From assembly GCF_001426505.1 (NCBI RefSeq), contig NZ_LMEV01000017.1, forward strand, positions 1,457,035-1,521,034: a stretch of 64,000 nucleotides of DNA, read 5' to 3'. Origin of the DNA: Variovorax sp. Root473 (GTDB taxonomy: Bacteria > Pseudomonadota > Gammaproteobacteria > Burkholderiales > Burkholderiaceae_C). The first letter of the stretch is position 1, and the number at the start of each line of letters is the position of its first letter. The notes under the pieces are model-generated. The model ran no database searches. It was not told the DNA's origin and worked only from the letters and a program-made list of their open reading frames with translations. The position numbers and the translations under genes were made by a program. Of the stretch, positions 26,291 to 34,971 are shown piece after piece.

Positions 26291-28944
26291 CGCACCGGAT
26301 CCGAGGCCCGGCGCGGGAGGGTCTTGGCCTGTTCGAGGTGCGCGCCGCGCGTTTCGGTCACGCCGTCGATCAGGGTCTGCGAGACATCGGCGCGGAACAG
26401 GTTGGCCCCGCGCAGGTCGGTGCGGACCAGGCGGGCTTTCTGGAGGCTGGCGTGCATGAGGTTGGCGCCGCGCAGCGAGGCCTGCGTGAAGTCGGCGCGG
26501 ATGAAGAGGCTTTCGGGCGCATCGCAGTCGCTCAGGTCGGCGCCCGTGAGGCTGCAGGCCGAGAGGTCGCAGGTGTCGAGCGTGGCACGCACGAAGCGCG
26601 CGCCGTCCAGCGGCATCTCGCGCAGGCCGCACTGCACCAGCGTCGCATCTTCGAAGTCCATGGTGCGCAGGCTGCTGGTGCCGACGAAGCAGGTGGTGTG
26701 CAGGGTCGCACCCCGAAAGACGATGCCGGTGTCGCCCGGTGTGTGGGCCCAGGCGCAGGCTTCGAGCTTGGCCGCGCTGAAGTCGAGCCGCTCGGCGATG
26801 CACGAGATCAGGCCGACCTTGTGGAGCACGGCGTTGCGAAAGCTGCAGTCCTGGAGGCGGGTCTGTTCGAGGAAGGTCACGTAGGAAAGGCGCGCTGCAT
26901 CGAAGCGGCAGTGTTCGACCTGCAGGCCGAGCACGGTCAGGTGCTCCAGCGAGGCTTGCGAGAAGTCGCAGTGGTCGAAGTGCGTCTGCTCGAGCGTGGT
27001 GTGGTGCAGCTGCGCGCCGGCGAACACGGTGCCGACGCAACGGGCCAGGCTGAGGTTCGCGCGGTGCAGCACACAGCCCGCGAGCGAGGCGCGCGAAAGG
27101 CGCGCACGCACGAGCACGGCCTCGGTGGCATCCGCGCCATCGAGCCGGGCGCCTTCGAGGTTCGCGTGTTCGAGCAGCGTGCGATGCAGGCGCGCACCGC
27201 GCAGGTCCATGCCCGACAGGTCGGCGCCCGTGAGGTCCATCTCCGAGAGGTCGCGCGTGGTGGCCATCGCGTCCTGGACGCGCCGGCGCGCCTCGGTGGC
27301 GTGTTCGCCTTCGAGCACGTCGGCGGGCGACTGGTGCTGCGCGCCCATGCGGTACATGTCGATCAGTCCGCGCTGGCCTTTCTCGACCACCGCCGCGAAG
27401 GCCTGCTGCTGGGCAGGCGGCAGCGCGGACGTGCCCGTCGCGGCGGCGATGCCGAACATGCCCTGCAGCACGGCCTGCGCATCGAAGGCGGGCGGGCCCT
27501 TGGCCGTGGTGCGCTCGACGCCGGCCACCAGCGCACCCGAGTCGAAACCGACCTGGCGCGACTCGGCCGCGTTGAGCCGTCCTGCACGTTCGAGTTCGCG
27601 CCGCCCGTCTTCGAGCGCCTGGCGCTGGTCTTGCGTGAAGCGCCGAGTGCGCTCGACGAACTCGGGCAGCTCGGCCAGCGTCGGCATCTTTCGGAATGGC
27701 TCTGGCATCGGCCGTTCGCGCAGCAGGCGCGGATCGTGGCCGGCCTCGCGCGCCTGCTGCATCATGTCCGCGCGCAGCCGGTCGCCGCGCTCGCGCATGT
27801 TGCGCACCATCGCGGATTCCTCGCCGTCGTCCAGCGTGTCGAGCCAGGGTCCGAGGGCCTGCGTGGGCAGCAGTTCGTCGTCGCGGGCCGCATGCAGCGC
27901 GCCGGTCTCGGGATCGCAGCGGCGCTGGAGGAGGGCGAAGTAGTGCGCCAGCGGACGCGGCGCATCGCTCGCGGCCTCGATGGCCGGCATCACGTGCGTC
28001 ACGTCGTCGGCGTCGTCTTCCACGATGTCGATCTCGCCGTGATGGATCAGCGCCACCTGTCCGCGGTGCGGAAAGAACCACGCCGTGGTGAGACGCATGG
28101 GCACCTCGTCGAACTGCTCGGGCTCGCGGCCGCGACCGCTTCGACGTGCGATGAAGGCGCGCGCACGCCAGTCGGGCAGCCGCCCGCGCTGCACCGGTTG
28201 CGTGGGGTGCATGTGCCAGATCTCGTAAGGCGTGCCGCCGGGGATGTGGTCGCGCGCGGGCCAGCGCTGTTGCGGGGGCGCGGCGTTGAAGAAGCGCCAG
28301 TCCATGTCCTCCGCAAAACCGGGGAACAGGTGCTCGCGCCAGTGGCCGTCGTACTGCCGGCCGATCAGGCGCATGCGGCTGGGCCGGGTCAGGTCGATCG
28401 CGCCGAAGCCGGCGGGCTCGGTCTCGCGATCGGGCCGGTCGATGCGCTGCTGCGGGTCTTCGATGTTCGGCAGGCGCTGCACCTGCAGGCCGTTGACGGT
28501 CTCGAGTGCGTGGCCGATGCCTTGCGGGTTTTCGGCGAAGCCGGGGCCGCCATAGGCGCGCTTGGCGTCCAGCCTCATCGATTCGAAGGGCTGCGGCGCG
28601 GTGGCGCGGCCGTCGAGCCAGAAGCGGTCGCCGAACACCAGCAGCTGGCGCGAAAGCTCACCCACGCGCATCGCGACCGCGCACGCGGTCTTGTCGTCCT
28701 GGTGGTGCGTGTAGGCGTGGCCGGTGGCCAGGAACTCGGCGTCGGGCTTCGGAATGCCCAGGTCGATGGCGCCGGTGGGACCGAGCTCTTCGGCGGCGAT
28801 CTTCCAGAACTCCGGCTCGGGCAGCAGCACGGGCGCGTCGTCCATCGACACCATGCCGATCAGCGTGACGCCCAGGCGCTGTTGGCGGCCCCGCAGGAAG
28901 GGGCGCGTGATGACGCTCAGCCGCAGCGGCTTGACGGTTTTCAA
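26287..28944 (-). CDS. DUF2169 type VI adaptor fused to pentapeptide repeats
   Basis: Protein of 885 residues. Residues about 1-300 are a DUF2169 domain (KTVKPLRLSVITRPFLRGRQ, LLVFGDRFW, AYGGPGF, LPNIEDP, GRQYDGHWREHLFPGFAEDMDWRFFNAAPPQQ), the chaperone/adaptor family that loads effectors on VgrG. A central helical linker of about 200 residues follows. From about 565 to the end it has pentapeptide repeats (DLSEMDLTGADLSGMDLRGA onward). The only plausible start is TTG at 28944, 7 bases after the previous stop, with GGAG 11 bases upstream; no ATG or GTG precedes the domain. It overlaps the next gene by 4 bases. Confidence 0.85.
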   Translation of the reverse strand: MKTVKPLRLSVITRPFLRGRQQRLGVTLIGMVSMDDAPVLLPEPEFWKIAAEELGPTGAIDLGIPKPDAEFLATGHAYTHHQDDKTACAVAMRVGELSRQLLVFGDRFWLDGRATAPQPFESMRLDAKRAYGGPGFAENPQGIGHALETVNGLQVQRLPNIEDPQQRIDRPDRETEPAGFGAIDLTRPSRMRLIGRQYDGHWREHLFPGFAEDMDWRFFNAAPPQQRWPARDHIPGGTPYEIWHMHPTQPVQRGRLPDWRARAFIARRSGRGREPEQFDEVPMRLTTAWFFPHRGQVALIHHGEIDIVEDDADDVTHVMPAIEAASDAPRPLAHYFALLQRRCDPETGALHAARDDELLPTQALGPWLDTLDDGEESAMVRNMRERGDRLRADMMQQAREAGHDPRLLRERPMPEPFRKMPTLAELPEFVERTRRFTQDQRQALEDGRRELERAGRLNAAESRQVGFDSGALVAGVERTTAKGPPAFDAQAVLQGMFGIAAATGTSALPPAQQQAFAAVVEKGQRGLIDMYRMGAQHQSPADVLEGEHATEARRRVQDAMATTRDLSEMDLTGADLSGMDLRGARLHRTLLEHANLEGARLDGADATEAVLVRARLSRASLAGCVLHRANLSLARCVGTVFAGAQLHHTTLEQTHFDHCDFSQASLEHLTVLGLQVEHCRFDAARLSYVTFLEQTRLQDCSFRNAVLHKVGLISCIAERLDFSAAKLEACAWAHTPGDTGIVFRGATLHTTCFVGTSSLRTMDFEDATLVQCGLREMPLDGARFVRATLDTCDLSACSLTGADLSDCDAPESLFIRADFTQASLRGANLMHASLQKARLVRTDLRGANLFRADVSQTLIDGVTETRGAHLEQAKTLPRRASDPVR

Positions 28945-28951
28945 GGCGCGG

Positions 28952-29389
28952 CTAGCTCCGTGCGGGCGCCATTTCGAGCGGCGTGCGCTGCCGGTCGACC
29001 GCCACCACGTCGGGATGCGCCGGGTCCTGGACCAGGTGCAGCGTCGCGCCCGGCACCGCGAGGCGGGGCAGCAGCAGCTCGTCGACCAGCGTGCACAGCA
29101 CCACGCTCGGCACCGGGGACGACGGTGGCATCTGCAGCGTGAATTCGAGCGCCACCATGCGCTGGCCATGGCTGCCCGGGCTCGTGAGCTGGTGTTCGGA
29201 GCGCCGCACCTGCGCCACCACGCCGTGCGTGGCCACGCCCGAGAGACCCAGGCGCTCGCCGATGCGCCGCTCCTGCGTGTACTTGCGCTGCTCGCGCGTG
29301 GCCGTGATGACCACCGCGACGCCGGCCAGCAAAGCCCCGCCCATCATCACGGCGAAGACGCTCCAGAGGACCTGTTCCCAGATAGGCAT
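28952..29389 (-). CDS. Small membrane-anchored protein in the VgrG island
   Basis: Protein of 145 residues with one N-terminal transmembrane helix (about 8-30, VLWSVFAVMMGGALLAGVAVVI) followed by a basic segment and a soluble domain (about 45-140). The pattern VVAQVRRSEHQL ... VALEFTLQMPPSSP ... LPRLAVPGATLHLVQDP resembles DUF3592-like proteins. It lies 23 bases after vgrG and 7 bases before the DUF2169 gene, so it belongs to the same transcript. It could be an inner-membrane immunity or assembly protein, but nothing in the sequence proves this. Confidence 0.65.
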   Translation of the reverse strand: MPIWEQVLWSVFAVMMGGALLAGVAVVITATREQRKYTQERRIGERLGLSGVATHGVVAQVRRSEHQLTSPGSHGQRMVALEFTLQMPPSSPVPSVVLCTLVDELLLPRLAVPGATLHLVQDPAHPDVVAVDRQRTPLEMAPARS

Positions 29390-29412
29390 TGGCGATGCGA
29401 TCGATCGGCGGC

Positions 29413-31755
29413 TCAGACCTTCACGGTCATCGCCTTGGCGGCGAAGGCCAGGCCGCCGCTGGCGATCTTCATGCCGATGTTCGCGACCTTGAGCATCTTC
29501 CCCTCGATCTCGGTGGCCGAGTTCTGCGAGCGGAACACCGCCACGTCGAGCCGGATGCCCGAGAACTGCGAGTTGAGGATGTAGTTCTGCTGGCGCAGTC
29601 CCCACAGGTCGAGCGCCAGCCCGACCGCCGAGAAACGCATGCCCACGCCGCCCGCGCGACGCCAGCGCCAGTCGTTGCTCTGCGCGTAGTTGTTGATGTA
29701 GGTCTTCGAGTTGTTCGTGTAGTCGTTCGTGATGTTCTTGTAGGTGTTCGACGTCGTGTTGTAGACGTTGGTGTTGATCACGTGCTGTGTCGTGTTGTGG
29801 ATGTGGTTCGTGGTGTTGAAGGTCACGTCCGGCGAGGTGTGCACGGTGGGGCCGGTGACGGTGGTGGTCGACGGGCCATTGACGAGCACGGTGTTCGAGG
29901 TGTTGATCGTGTCGTTGCGGCCCGCGCTCACGAAGCGGATTTCCTGCCCGTCGATGGTGCCGTTGAAGCCGCCGCTGATGGCGAGCGTCACGCCGCCGGA
30001 GATGGTGTCGCTGAGCCCGCCGCTGAGCGTGCGCGTCTTGCCGCCCGTGATGCGCTGCGTCACGCCGCCGCTCACGGTTTCGCTGAAGCCGCCCGTCACG
30101 TCGCGCGTGTCGCCGCCGGTGATGGTCTCCTTGGCGCCCGCGGTGATGTCGCGCGTTTCGCCGTCCTGGTAGGTGGCCGACTCGTGGCCCTTGATGAGCG
30201 TGGTGCGCGTGCCGTCGGTGGTGTGGGTTTCGTCGGCTTCCACTTCGACGTCGAGATTGCGTTCGGCGTGCAACAGGATCTGCTCGGCGCCCGTGCGGTC
30301 CTCGAAGCGCAGCATGTTGGCCTGGTTGGCCGCGCCGCCGGTGCTGGAGCGCGTGAGGATGCCGCTGGCCGTGGCGTTGGCCGGCAGTTCCCACGGCGGC
30401 ATCTGGTCGCTGTTGTAGACGCGCCCGGTGATGATGGGACGGTCGGGCTCGCCGCCGATGAAATCGACGATCACTTCCTGGCCCACCCGCGGCATGTGCA
30501 TGGTGCCGTAGTTGGCGCCGGCCCAGTTGCTCGACACACGCACCCAGCACGAGCTGTTCTCGTCCGACTGGCCGTAGCGGTCCCAGCGGAACTGCAGTTT
30601 CACGCGGCCGAAGCGGTCGGTCCAGATTTCCTCGGGGCCGACCACGGTGGCGGTCTGCGGGCCATTGGTGCGCGGGCGCGGCGTGGTACGTGCGGGCCGG
30701 TAGGGCACACCCGAAGGCAGCACGGTGAAGTCGAACTCGCACACCGACTCGCTGCTGCCGCCGCTCGAGTACTCGGGCTCGCGCAGGTCGTAGCGCGTCT
30801 CGGTGACGAGGTACTCGCGGTTGTCGGCCTCGCGCGGACAGTGCGTCATCTCGAACAGGTGGCCCGGCGCCATGCCCACCACGTTGGTGTGGCCCGAGGC
30901 CAGCTCGTGCGCGCACTGCAGCTCCTGCAGGCGGATCTTCGCGTACGTGTCGCCTTGCTGGTGCTCGCTGTAGCCGCCGAGCCACTCATAGACTTCGTAG
31001 GTGGCGTGCTCGTGGCCCTTGGGGTCCTGCTGCACGCTTTGCAGCGAGGCGCGCGACTTCTTGAAGTCGAAGTCGTCGAGCATCACGCGGCCCGAGGTGA
31101 TCTGCTCGGCCACGCGCCAGCGGTCGATGCAGGGTTCCAGCGCATTCACCACGCGATCACGCGGGCGATACGGAATACGGGCATGACCCGGCAGCTTGCG
31201 GTAGCCGCCCGCATCGTCGGTCAGCACGAGCAGGTGCGACCCGTTGCCGTGCTCGAAGTGGTACGCAATGCCTTCATGCTCCATGAGACGGCTCACGAAG
31301 GCGAAGTCGCTCTCCTGGTACTGCACGCAGTATTCCCACGGGCGGTAGCTCCCCGTGAGGCGCTTCTCGAACTGGAAGCCGTACTTGCCCAGCACGGCAT
31401 CGAGCACCTCGGGCACGCTCTGGTTCTGAAAGATGCGGCAGTCGCTGGTGCGCGTCAGGTACCACAGCCAGGGCTGCACGAGCGCGCGGTAGATGTAGTG
31501 GCGACCGGTTTCATTGGCGCGACCGACCAGCTCGAAACGAACCACGGTGCCGTTGAGGTAGCGCGGCGCGCCGTCGTCGGCAATGGCCAGCGTGAGGGAG
31601 GTGCCGAGCAGGCGCTTGAGGTCGAGGTTGAAGCTGGTGCTGACCATGTCGACCTCGAACTCGAAGAGTTGCGAGAGTCCTTCGTGCCCCCGCATTGCGC
31701 GGAACTTGAGCTGCTCGGGGCTCAGGACGGTATGGACTTGAACGGTACGCGGCAT
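29413..31755 (-). CDS. vgrG: VgrG/TssI type VI secretion spike protein
   Basis: Spike protein of 780 residues. The gp27-like domain (about 1-370) starts VQVHTVLSPEQLKFRAMRGHEGLSQLFEFEVDM and includes SDFAFVSRLMEHEGIAYHFEHGNG. The gp5 OB-fold is at about 370-450 (GRVKLQFRWDRYG, SSCWVRVSSNWAGANYG, PRVGQEVIVDFIGGEPDRPIITGRVYN). The needle follows with repeated TGG and SGG motifs from about 540 to 620. The last 160 residues are odd: an Asn/Thr-rich stretch (HIHNTTQHVINTNVYNTT) and then a hydrophobic 90-residue tail. It heads the orphan island on the minus strand. Confidence 0.95.
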   Translation of the reverse strand: MPRTVQVHTVLSPEQLKFRAMRGHEGLSQLFEFEVDMVSTSFNLDLKRLLGTSLTLAIADDGAPRYLNGTVVRFELVGRANETGRHYIYRALVQPWLWYLTRTSDCRIFQNQSVPEVLDAVLGKYGFQFEKRLTGSYRPWEYCVQYQESDFAFVSRLMEHEGIAYHFEHGNGSHLLVLTDDAGGYRKLPGHARIPYRPRDRVVNALEPCIDRWRVAEQITSGRVMLDDFDFKKSRASLQSVQQDPKGHEHATYEVYEWLGGYSEHQQGDTYAKIRLQELQCAHELASGHTNVVGMAPGHLFEMTHCPREADNREYLVTETRYDLREPEYSSGGSSESVCEFDFTVLPSGVPYRPARTTPRPRTNGPQTATVVGPEEIWTDRFGRVKLQFRWDRYGQSDENSSCWVRVSSNWAGANYGTMHMPRVGQEVIVDFIGGEPDRPIITGRVYNSDQMPPWELPANATASGILTRSSTGGAANQANMLRFEDRTGAEQILLHAERNLDVEVEADETHTTDGTRTTLIKGHESATYQDGETRDITAGAKETITGGDTRDVTGGFSETVSGGVTQRITGGKTRTLSGGLSDTISGGVTLAISGGFNGTIDGQEIRFVSAGRNDTINTSNTVLVNGPSTTTVTGPTVHTSPDVTFNTTNHIHNTTQHVINTNVYNTTSNTYKNITNDYTNNSKTYINNYAQSNDWRWRRAGGVGMRFSAVGLALDLWGLRQQNYILNSQFSGIRLDVAVFRSQNSATEIEGKMLKVANIGMKIASGGLAFAAKAMTVKV

Positions 31756-31860
31756 TCGGCACTTCCCTGACCCCTCGGGCTTTCACGGATGCGAAGCCTC
31801 TGCGGATGGGTCGTGGACAGTATGAAAACGCCGCGTGTCACATCCATGACGCGCCCATGC

Positions 31861-31885
31861 AAAAGGCCGTCGAGAACGGCCTTTT
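31861..31885 (-). terminator. Intrinsic terminator of the alcohol dehydrogenase gene
   Basis: Perfect 10-base inverted repeat AAAAGGCCGT / ACGGCCTTTT with a 5-base loop, 45 bases after the stop of the iron alcohol dehydrogenase on the minus strand. T-runs lie at both ends, so it could also act in the other direction. Confidence 0.8.
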
Positions 31886-31930
31886 GTGAAACGGATTGCA
31901 CGCCTGCGCAGCAGGAGTGACGCAAAGGTT

Positions 31931-33067
31931 TTACATCGACGTTTCGAGCATCGCCTTGTAGTCGTCGCGCGTGGCCAGCCGCGGGTTGGTCTTGTGGCAA
32001 TGGTCGGCCATGGCGCCGTCGATGATCTGTTCGAACATCGCGGGCGTCACGCCCACTTCGGCCAGGCCCTTGGGCAGGCCCAGGCGCGCGTTCATGTCGC
32101 GGATCGCGTGGCCGAGGTCGCCGGCCGAGTCCAGGTGCATGGCCTGCGCCATGCGCTGCAGGCGCTGTTCTTTCTGTACCGACTCGGCGCCGGCGTTGAA
32201 ATGGATCACCGCGGGCAGGAAGAGGGCGTTGAGCGTGCCGTGGTGCAGGCGCGGATCGACGCCGCCCAGGCTGTGGCTCAGCGAATGCACGCAGCCCAGG
32301 CCCTTCTGGAAGGCCATGGCGCCCTGCATCGACGCGCTCATGAGGTTCAGGCGCGCCTCGCGGTCGCTGCCGTCTTTGGTCGCGCGTTCGATGTGGCCCC
32401 AGGCGCGCTCCAGGCCGTCCAGGCCGATGCCGTCGGCGGGCGGATTGAAGGCGGCCGACATGAAGGTCTCCATGCAGTGCGCGATGGCGTCCATGCCGGT
32501 GGCCGCGGTGAGGCGGGGCGGCAGGCCGAGCGTGAGTTCGGGGTCGCAGATGGCGGCCTTGGGCATGAGGAACCAGCTGTGAAAGCCCAGCTTGCGGTGG
32601 TCGTCGACGATGACGATGGCGCCGCGCGCCACCTCGCTGCCGGTGCCGCTGGTGGTGGGCACGGCAATGAGCGGCACCGCGCGCTCGGTGATCTTGGGCG
32701 AGCCGCCTTCGATGGTCGCGTAGGTCTTGAGCGGGCCTTCGTGCGTGGCCGCGATGGCCACGCCCTTGGCGCAGTCGATGGCGGAGCCGCCGCCCACGGC
32801 GATCAGGCCGTCGCAGCGGCCGCTGCGGTACAGCTCGACGGCGGCGCGCACCGCGGCCTCGGTCGGGTTGGAGGGCGTCTGGTCGAACACCGAGACCTCG
32901 AGATCGGCGATGGCATCGAGTGCCTTCTGAAGCACGCCGGCCGCGCGCACGCCGGCGTCGGTGACGATCAGGGGGCGGTTGATGCCGATGCGCGCGCACT
33001 CGCTCGACAGGAGCTTGATGGCGCCGAATTCGAACTGGATCTGGGTGAGGTATTGGATGAGGGCCAT
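31931..33067 (-). CDS. Iron-containing alcohol dehydrogenase
   Basis: Group III NAD(P)-dependent alcohol dehydrogenase of 378 residues. The dinucleotide-binding site GLIAVGGGSAIDCAK lies near residue 90, and TTSGTGSEVARG near 138. The iron-binding set is D195-H199-like (TGMDAIAHCMETFMSAAFNPPADG), then HSLSHSLGGVDPRLHHGTLNALFLP with the further histidines. The in-frame extension to 33118 is less likely, because the ATG at 33067 gives the normal N-terminus IQYLTQIQFEFGAIKLL. Substrates of homologues include butanol, 1,3-propanediol and maleylacetate; no choice can be made here. It is divergent from the exported FAH-fold gene, 63 bases apart. Confidence 0.9.
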   Translation of the reverse strand: MALIQYLTQIQFEFGAIKLLSSECARIGINRPLIVTDAGVRAAGVLQKALDAIADLEVSVFDQTPSNPTEAAVRAAVELYRSGRCDGLIAVGGGSAIDCAKGVAIAATHEGPLKTYATIEGGSPKITERAVPLIAVPTTSGTGSEVARGAIVIVDDHRKLGFHSWFLMPKAAICDPELTLGLPPRLTAATGMDAIAHCMETFMSAAFNPPADGIGLDGLERAWGHIERATKDGSDREARLNLMSASMQGAMAFQKGLGCVHSLSHSLGGVDPRLHHGTLNALFLPAVIHFNAGAESVQKEQRLQRMAQAMHLDSAGDLGHAIRDMNARLGLPKGLAEVGVTPAMFEQIIDGAMADHCHKTNPRLATRDDYKAMLETSM

Positions 33068-33130
33068 GAGGGGAAACGCCCGAGGGCAGTACGATTGCTG
33101 ACCGTTCGAATCTAACAAGAGGGGACATTC

Positions 33131-34003
33131 TTGCCCACCAACAAAACCCTTGCGTCTGTCGCACTGGGCTCAGCGCTGCTGGCCGCCTCGGTCCAGGCCG
33201 CCTGCCTGAGCGACACCCAGGTGGCCGACTTTGCCGCCGCGCAGGCCGCACGCACGCCGGCCGCCGACATCGAGAACCTCAGCGAAGCCGACGCCGCCTG
33301 CACGCGCGCCAAGCTCAACGTGCTGCATGCGCGCAACCTCGGGGACGTGATCGGCTACAAGGCGGGCCTCACCAACCCCGCGGTGCAAAAGCGCTTCAAC
33401 TACGACCAGCCGGTGTGGGGCGTGCTTTACCAGCGCATGCTGCTGGACAGCGGCGCGGTGGTCGATGCGGCCTTCGGCGCGCGGCCGCTGTTCGAGGCCG
33501 ACATGCTGGTGCGCGTGAAGAGCGCCGACATCCACAAGGCCAGGACGCCGGCCGAGGTGCTGGCCAACATCGACCAGCTGATTCCCTTCATCGAACTGCC
33601 CGACCTCGCGGTGCAGACGCCGCCGAAGCTCAACGGCCCGGGCGTGGCCGCCATCAACGTCGGTGCACGGCTGGGCGTGCGCGGGCTGCCGGTCGATGTG
33701 CCGACCACGGCCGACGGCCAGGCCTGGATGCTCGAAAGCCTGCGCGACATGCGCGTGGTCATGAAGGACGGGCAGGGCAAGGAACTGGCCACCGGCAAGG
33801 GCTCGGACATCCTCGAGCATCCGCTCAATGCCGTGGTGTGGCTGGCCGGCGCGCTGGCCAAGGAAGGCATCGTGCTGAAGCCGGGCGACCTGATCAGCCT
33901 GGGCTCGTTCTCGCCGCTGCTGCCGCCCAAGGCCGGGCAGACGGTGGTGGTGAGCTACGAAGGGCTGTCGCGCATGCAACCGGTGGTGGTGTCTTTCAAG
34001 TGA
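33131..34003 (+). CDS. Exported fumarylacetoacetase/2-keto-4-pentenoate hydratase-fold protein
   Basis: Protein of 290 residues beginning with a TTG start and a clear signal peptide (NKTLASVALGSALLAASVQA, cleavage before ACLSDTQ). The mature part resembles 2-keto-4-pentenoate hydratase (MhpD-like): VIGYKAGLTNPAVQKRFNYDQPVWGVLYQRM, PLFEADMLVRV, FIELPDLA, LNGPGVAAINVGARLGVRG and LKPGDLISLGSFSPLLPPKAGQTVVVSYEGL. Such enzymes are normally cytoplasmic, so export is unusual. Metal-binding acidic residues of the family appear to be at least partly kept (EADMLVRV). Its stop overlaps the GTG of the esterase gene. Confidence 0.8.
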   Translation: MPTNKTLASVALGSALLAASVQAACLSDTQVADFAAAQAARTPAADIENLSEADAACTRAKLNVLHARNLGDVIGYKAGLTNPAVQKRFNYDQPVWGVLYQRMLLDSGAVVDAAFGARPLFEADMLVRVKSADIHKARTPAEVLANIDQLIPFIELPDLAVQTPPKLNGPGVAAINVGARLGVRGLPVDVPTTADGQAWMLESLRDMRVVMKDGQGKELATGKGSDILEHPLNAVVWLAGALAKEGIVLKPGDLISLGSFSPLLPPKAGQTVVVSYEGLSRMQPVVVSFK

Positions 34004-34971
34004 ACGCCCCCACGATAACGAACCACCGCCTCACGCAGCCCGCACTCACCGCGAAGATGGCCGGCGTGGTCGAGCGCATGGGGCGCGCGGGCCATCCGCC
34101 GCTGGACCAGCTCACGCCCGACGAAGCCAAGGCTTCGTATGAAAAGGGCGCGGGCGTGCTTGAGGTGCCCAAGCCCGCGCTGGCGCGCATCGAAGACTTC
34201 CACATCGCCGCGCGCGACGGCCACGCCATTCCGGCGCGGCTGTATGCGCCGTCGGCCGACGTGCTGCCAGTGCTCGTGTACTTTCACGGCGGCGGCTTCA
34301 CGGTCGGCAACATCCGCACGCACGACACGCTGTGCCGCGTGCTCAGCCTCAAGAGCGGCTGCGCGGTGGTGTCGGTCGACTACCGGCTCGCGCCCGCGCA
34401 CAAGTTTCCGACCGCGTCGAACGATGCCTGGGACGCCTTCCAGTTCATCGCCACGCAGGGCGCGAGCCTGGGCCTGAACGGCACGCGCCTGGCGGTGGGC
34501 GGCGACAGCGCAGGCGGCACGCTGGCGGCCGTGTGCGCCATCCTGGCGCGCGATGCGGGCCTGCCGGTGGCGTTGCAGCTGCTCATCTACCCCGGCATGG
34601 CCGCGCACCAGGACACCGACTCGCACCGGCGCCACGTCGACGGCCCGCTGCTGACCAAGGCCATGATCGACTTCTTCTTCGGCCAGTACGTGAACACGCC
34701 CGCCGACCGCGACGACTGGCGCTTTGCACCTTTGCTGGCCGATGACGTCGACGGCGTGGCGCCAGCCTGGATCGGGCTGGCCGAGGCCGATCCGGTGGTA
34801 GACGAAGGCATCGCCTACGCCGACAAGCTGCGCGCCGCAGGCGTGGCGGTCGACCTGGAAATCTACCGTGGCGTGATCCACGAATTCATCAAGATGGGCC
34901 GCGCGATTCCCGAAGCGCTGCAGGCGCAGAACGACGCGGCCCGCGCACTGAAAGAGGCATTGAACCCATGA
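34000..34971 (+). CDS. Alpha/beta hydrolase of the hormone-sensitive lipase (GDXG) family
   Basis: Esterase of 323 residues, bacterial HSL family. Oxyanion-hole motif HGGGF is near residue 95, the nucleophile elbow GDSAGG has Ser near 169, catalytic Asp is near 263 (GLAEADPVVDEG) and His near 293 (GVIHEFIKM). It also has the family motif VDYRLAPAHKFP. The start is a GTG at 34000 overlapping the upstream stop (GTGA). The stop overlaps the ATG of the following fusion gene, so the three genes 33131-35852 form one translationally coupled unit. The substrate is probably a short acyl ester. Confidence 0.9.
   Translation: MNAPTITNHRLTQPALTAKMAGVVERMGRAGHPPLDQLTPDEAKASYEKGAGVLEVPKPALARIEDFHIAARDGHAIPARLYAPSADVLPVLVYFHGGGFTVGNIRTHDTLCRVLSLKSGCAVVSVDYRLAPAHKFPTASNDAWDAFQFIATQGASLGLNGTRLAVGGDSAGGTLAAVCAILARDAGLPVALQLLIYPGMAAHQDTDSHRRHVDGPLLTKAMIDFFFGQYVNTPADRDDWRFAPLLADDVDGVAPAWIGLAEADPVVDEGIAYADKLRAAGVAVDLEIYRGVIHEFIKMGRAIPEALQAQNDAARALKEALNP

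Noticed and set aside
26038..29142. Plus-strand open frame of 1034 codons opposite the DUF2169/pentapeptide genes
   Set aside because: It is an antisense shadow; pentapeptide coding on the minus strand explains the long open antisense frame.
29389..31770. Plus-strand open frame of 793 codons opposite vgrG
   Set aside because: It mirrors the GC-biased third-position pattern of vgrG; its product is His/Arg/Ala-rich with no domain, while the minus strand encodes a clear VgrG.
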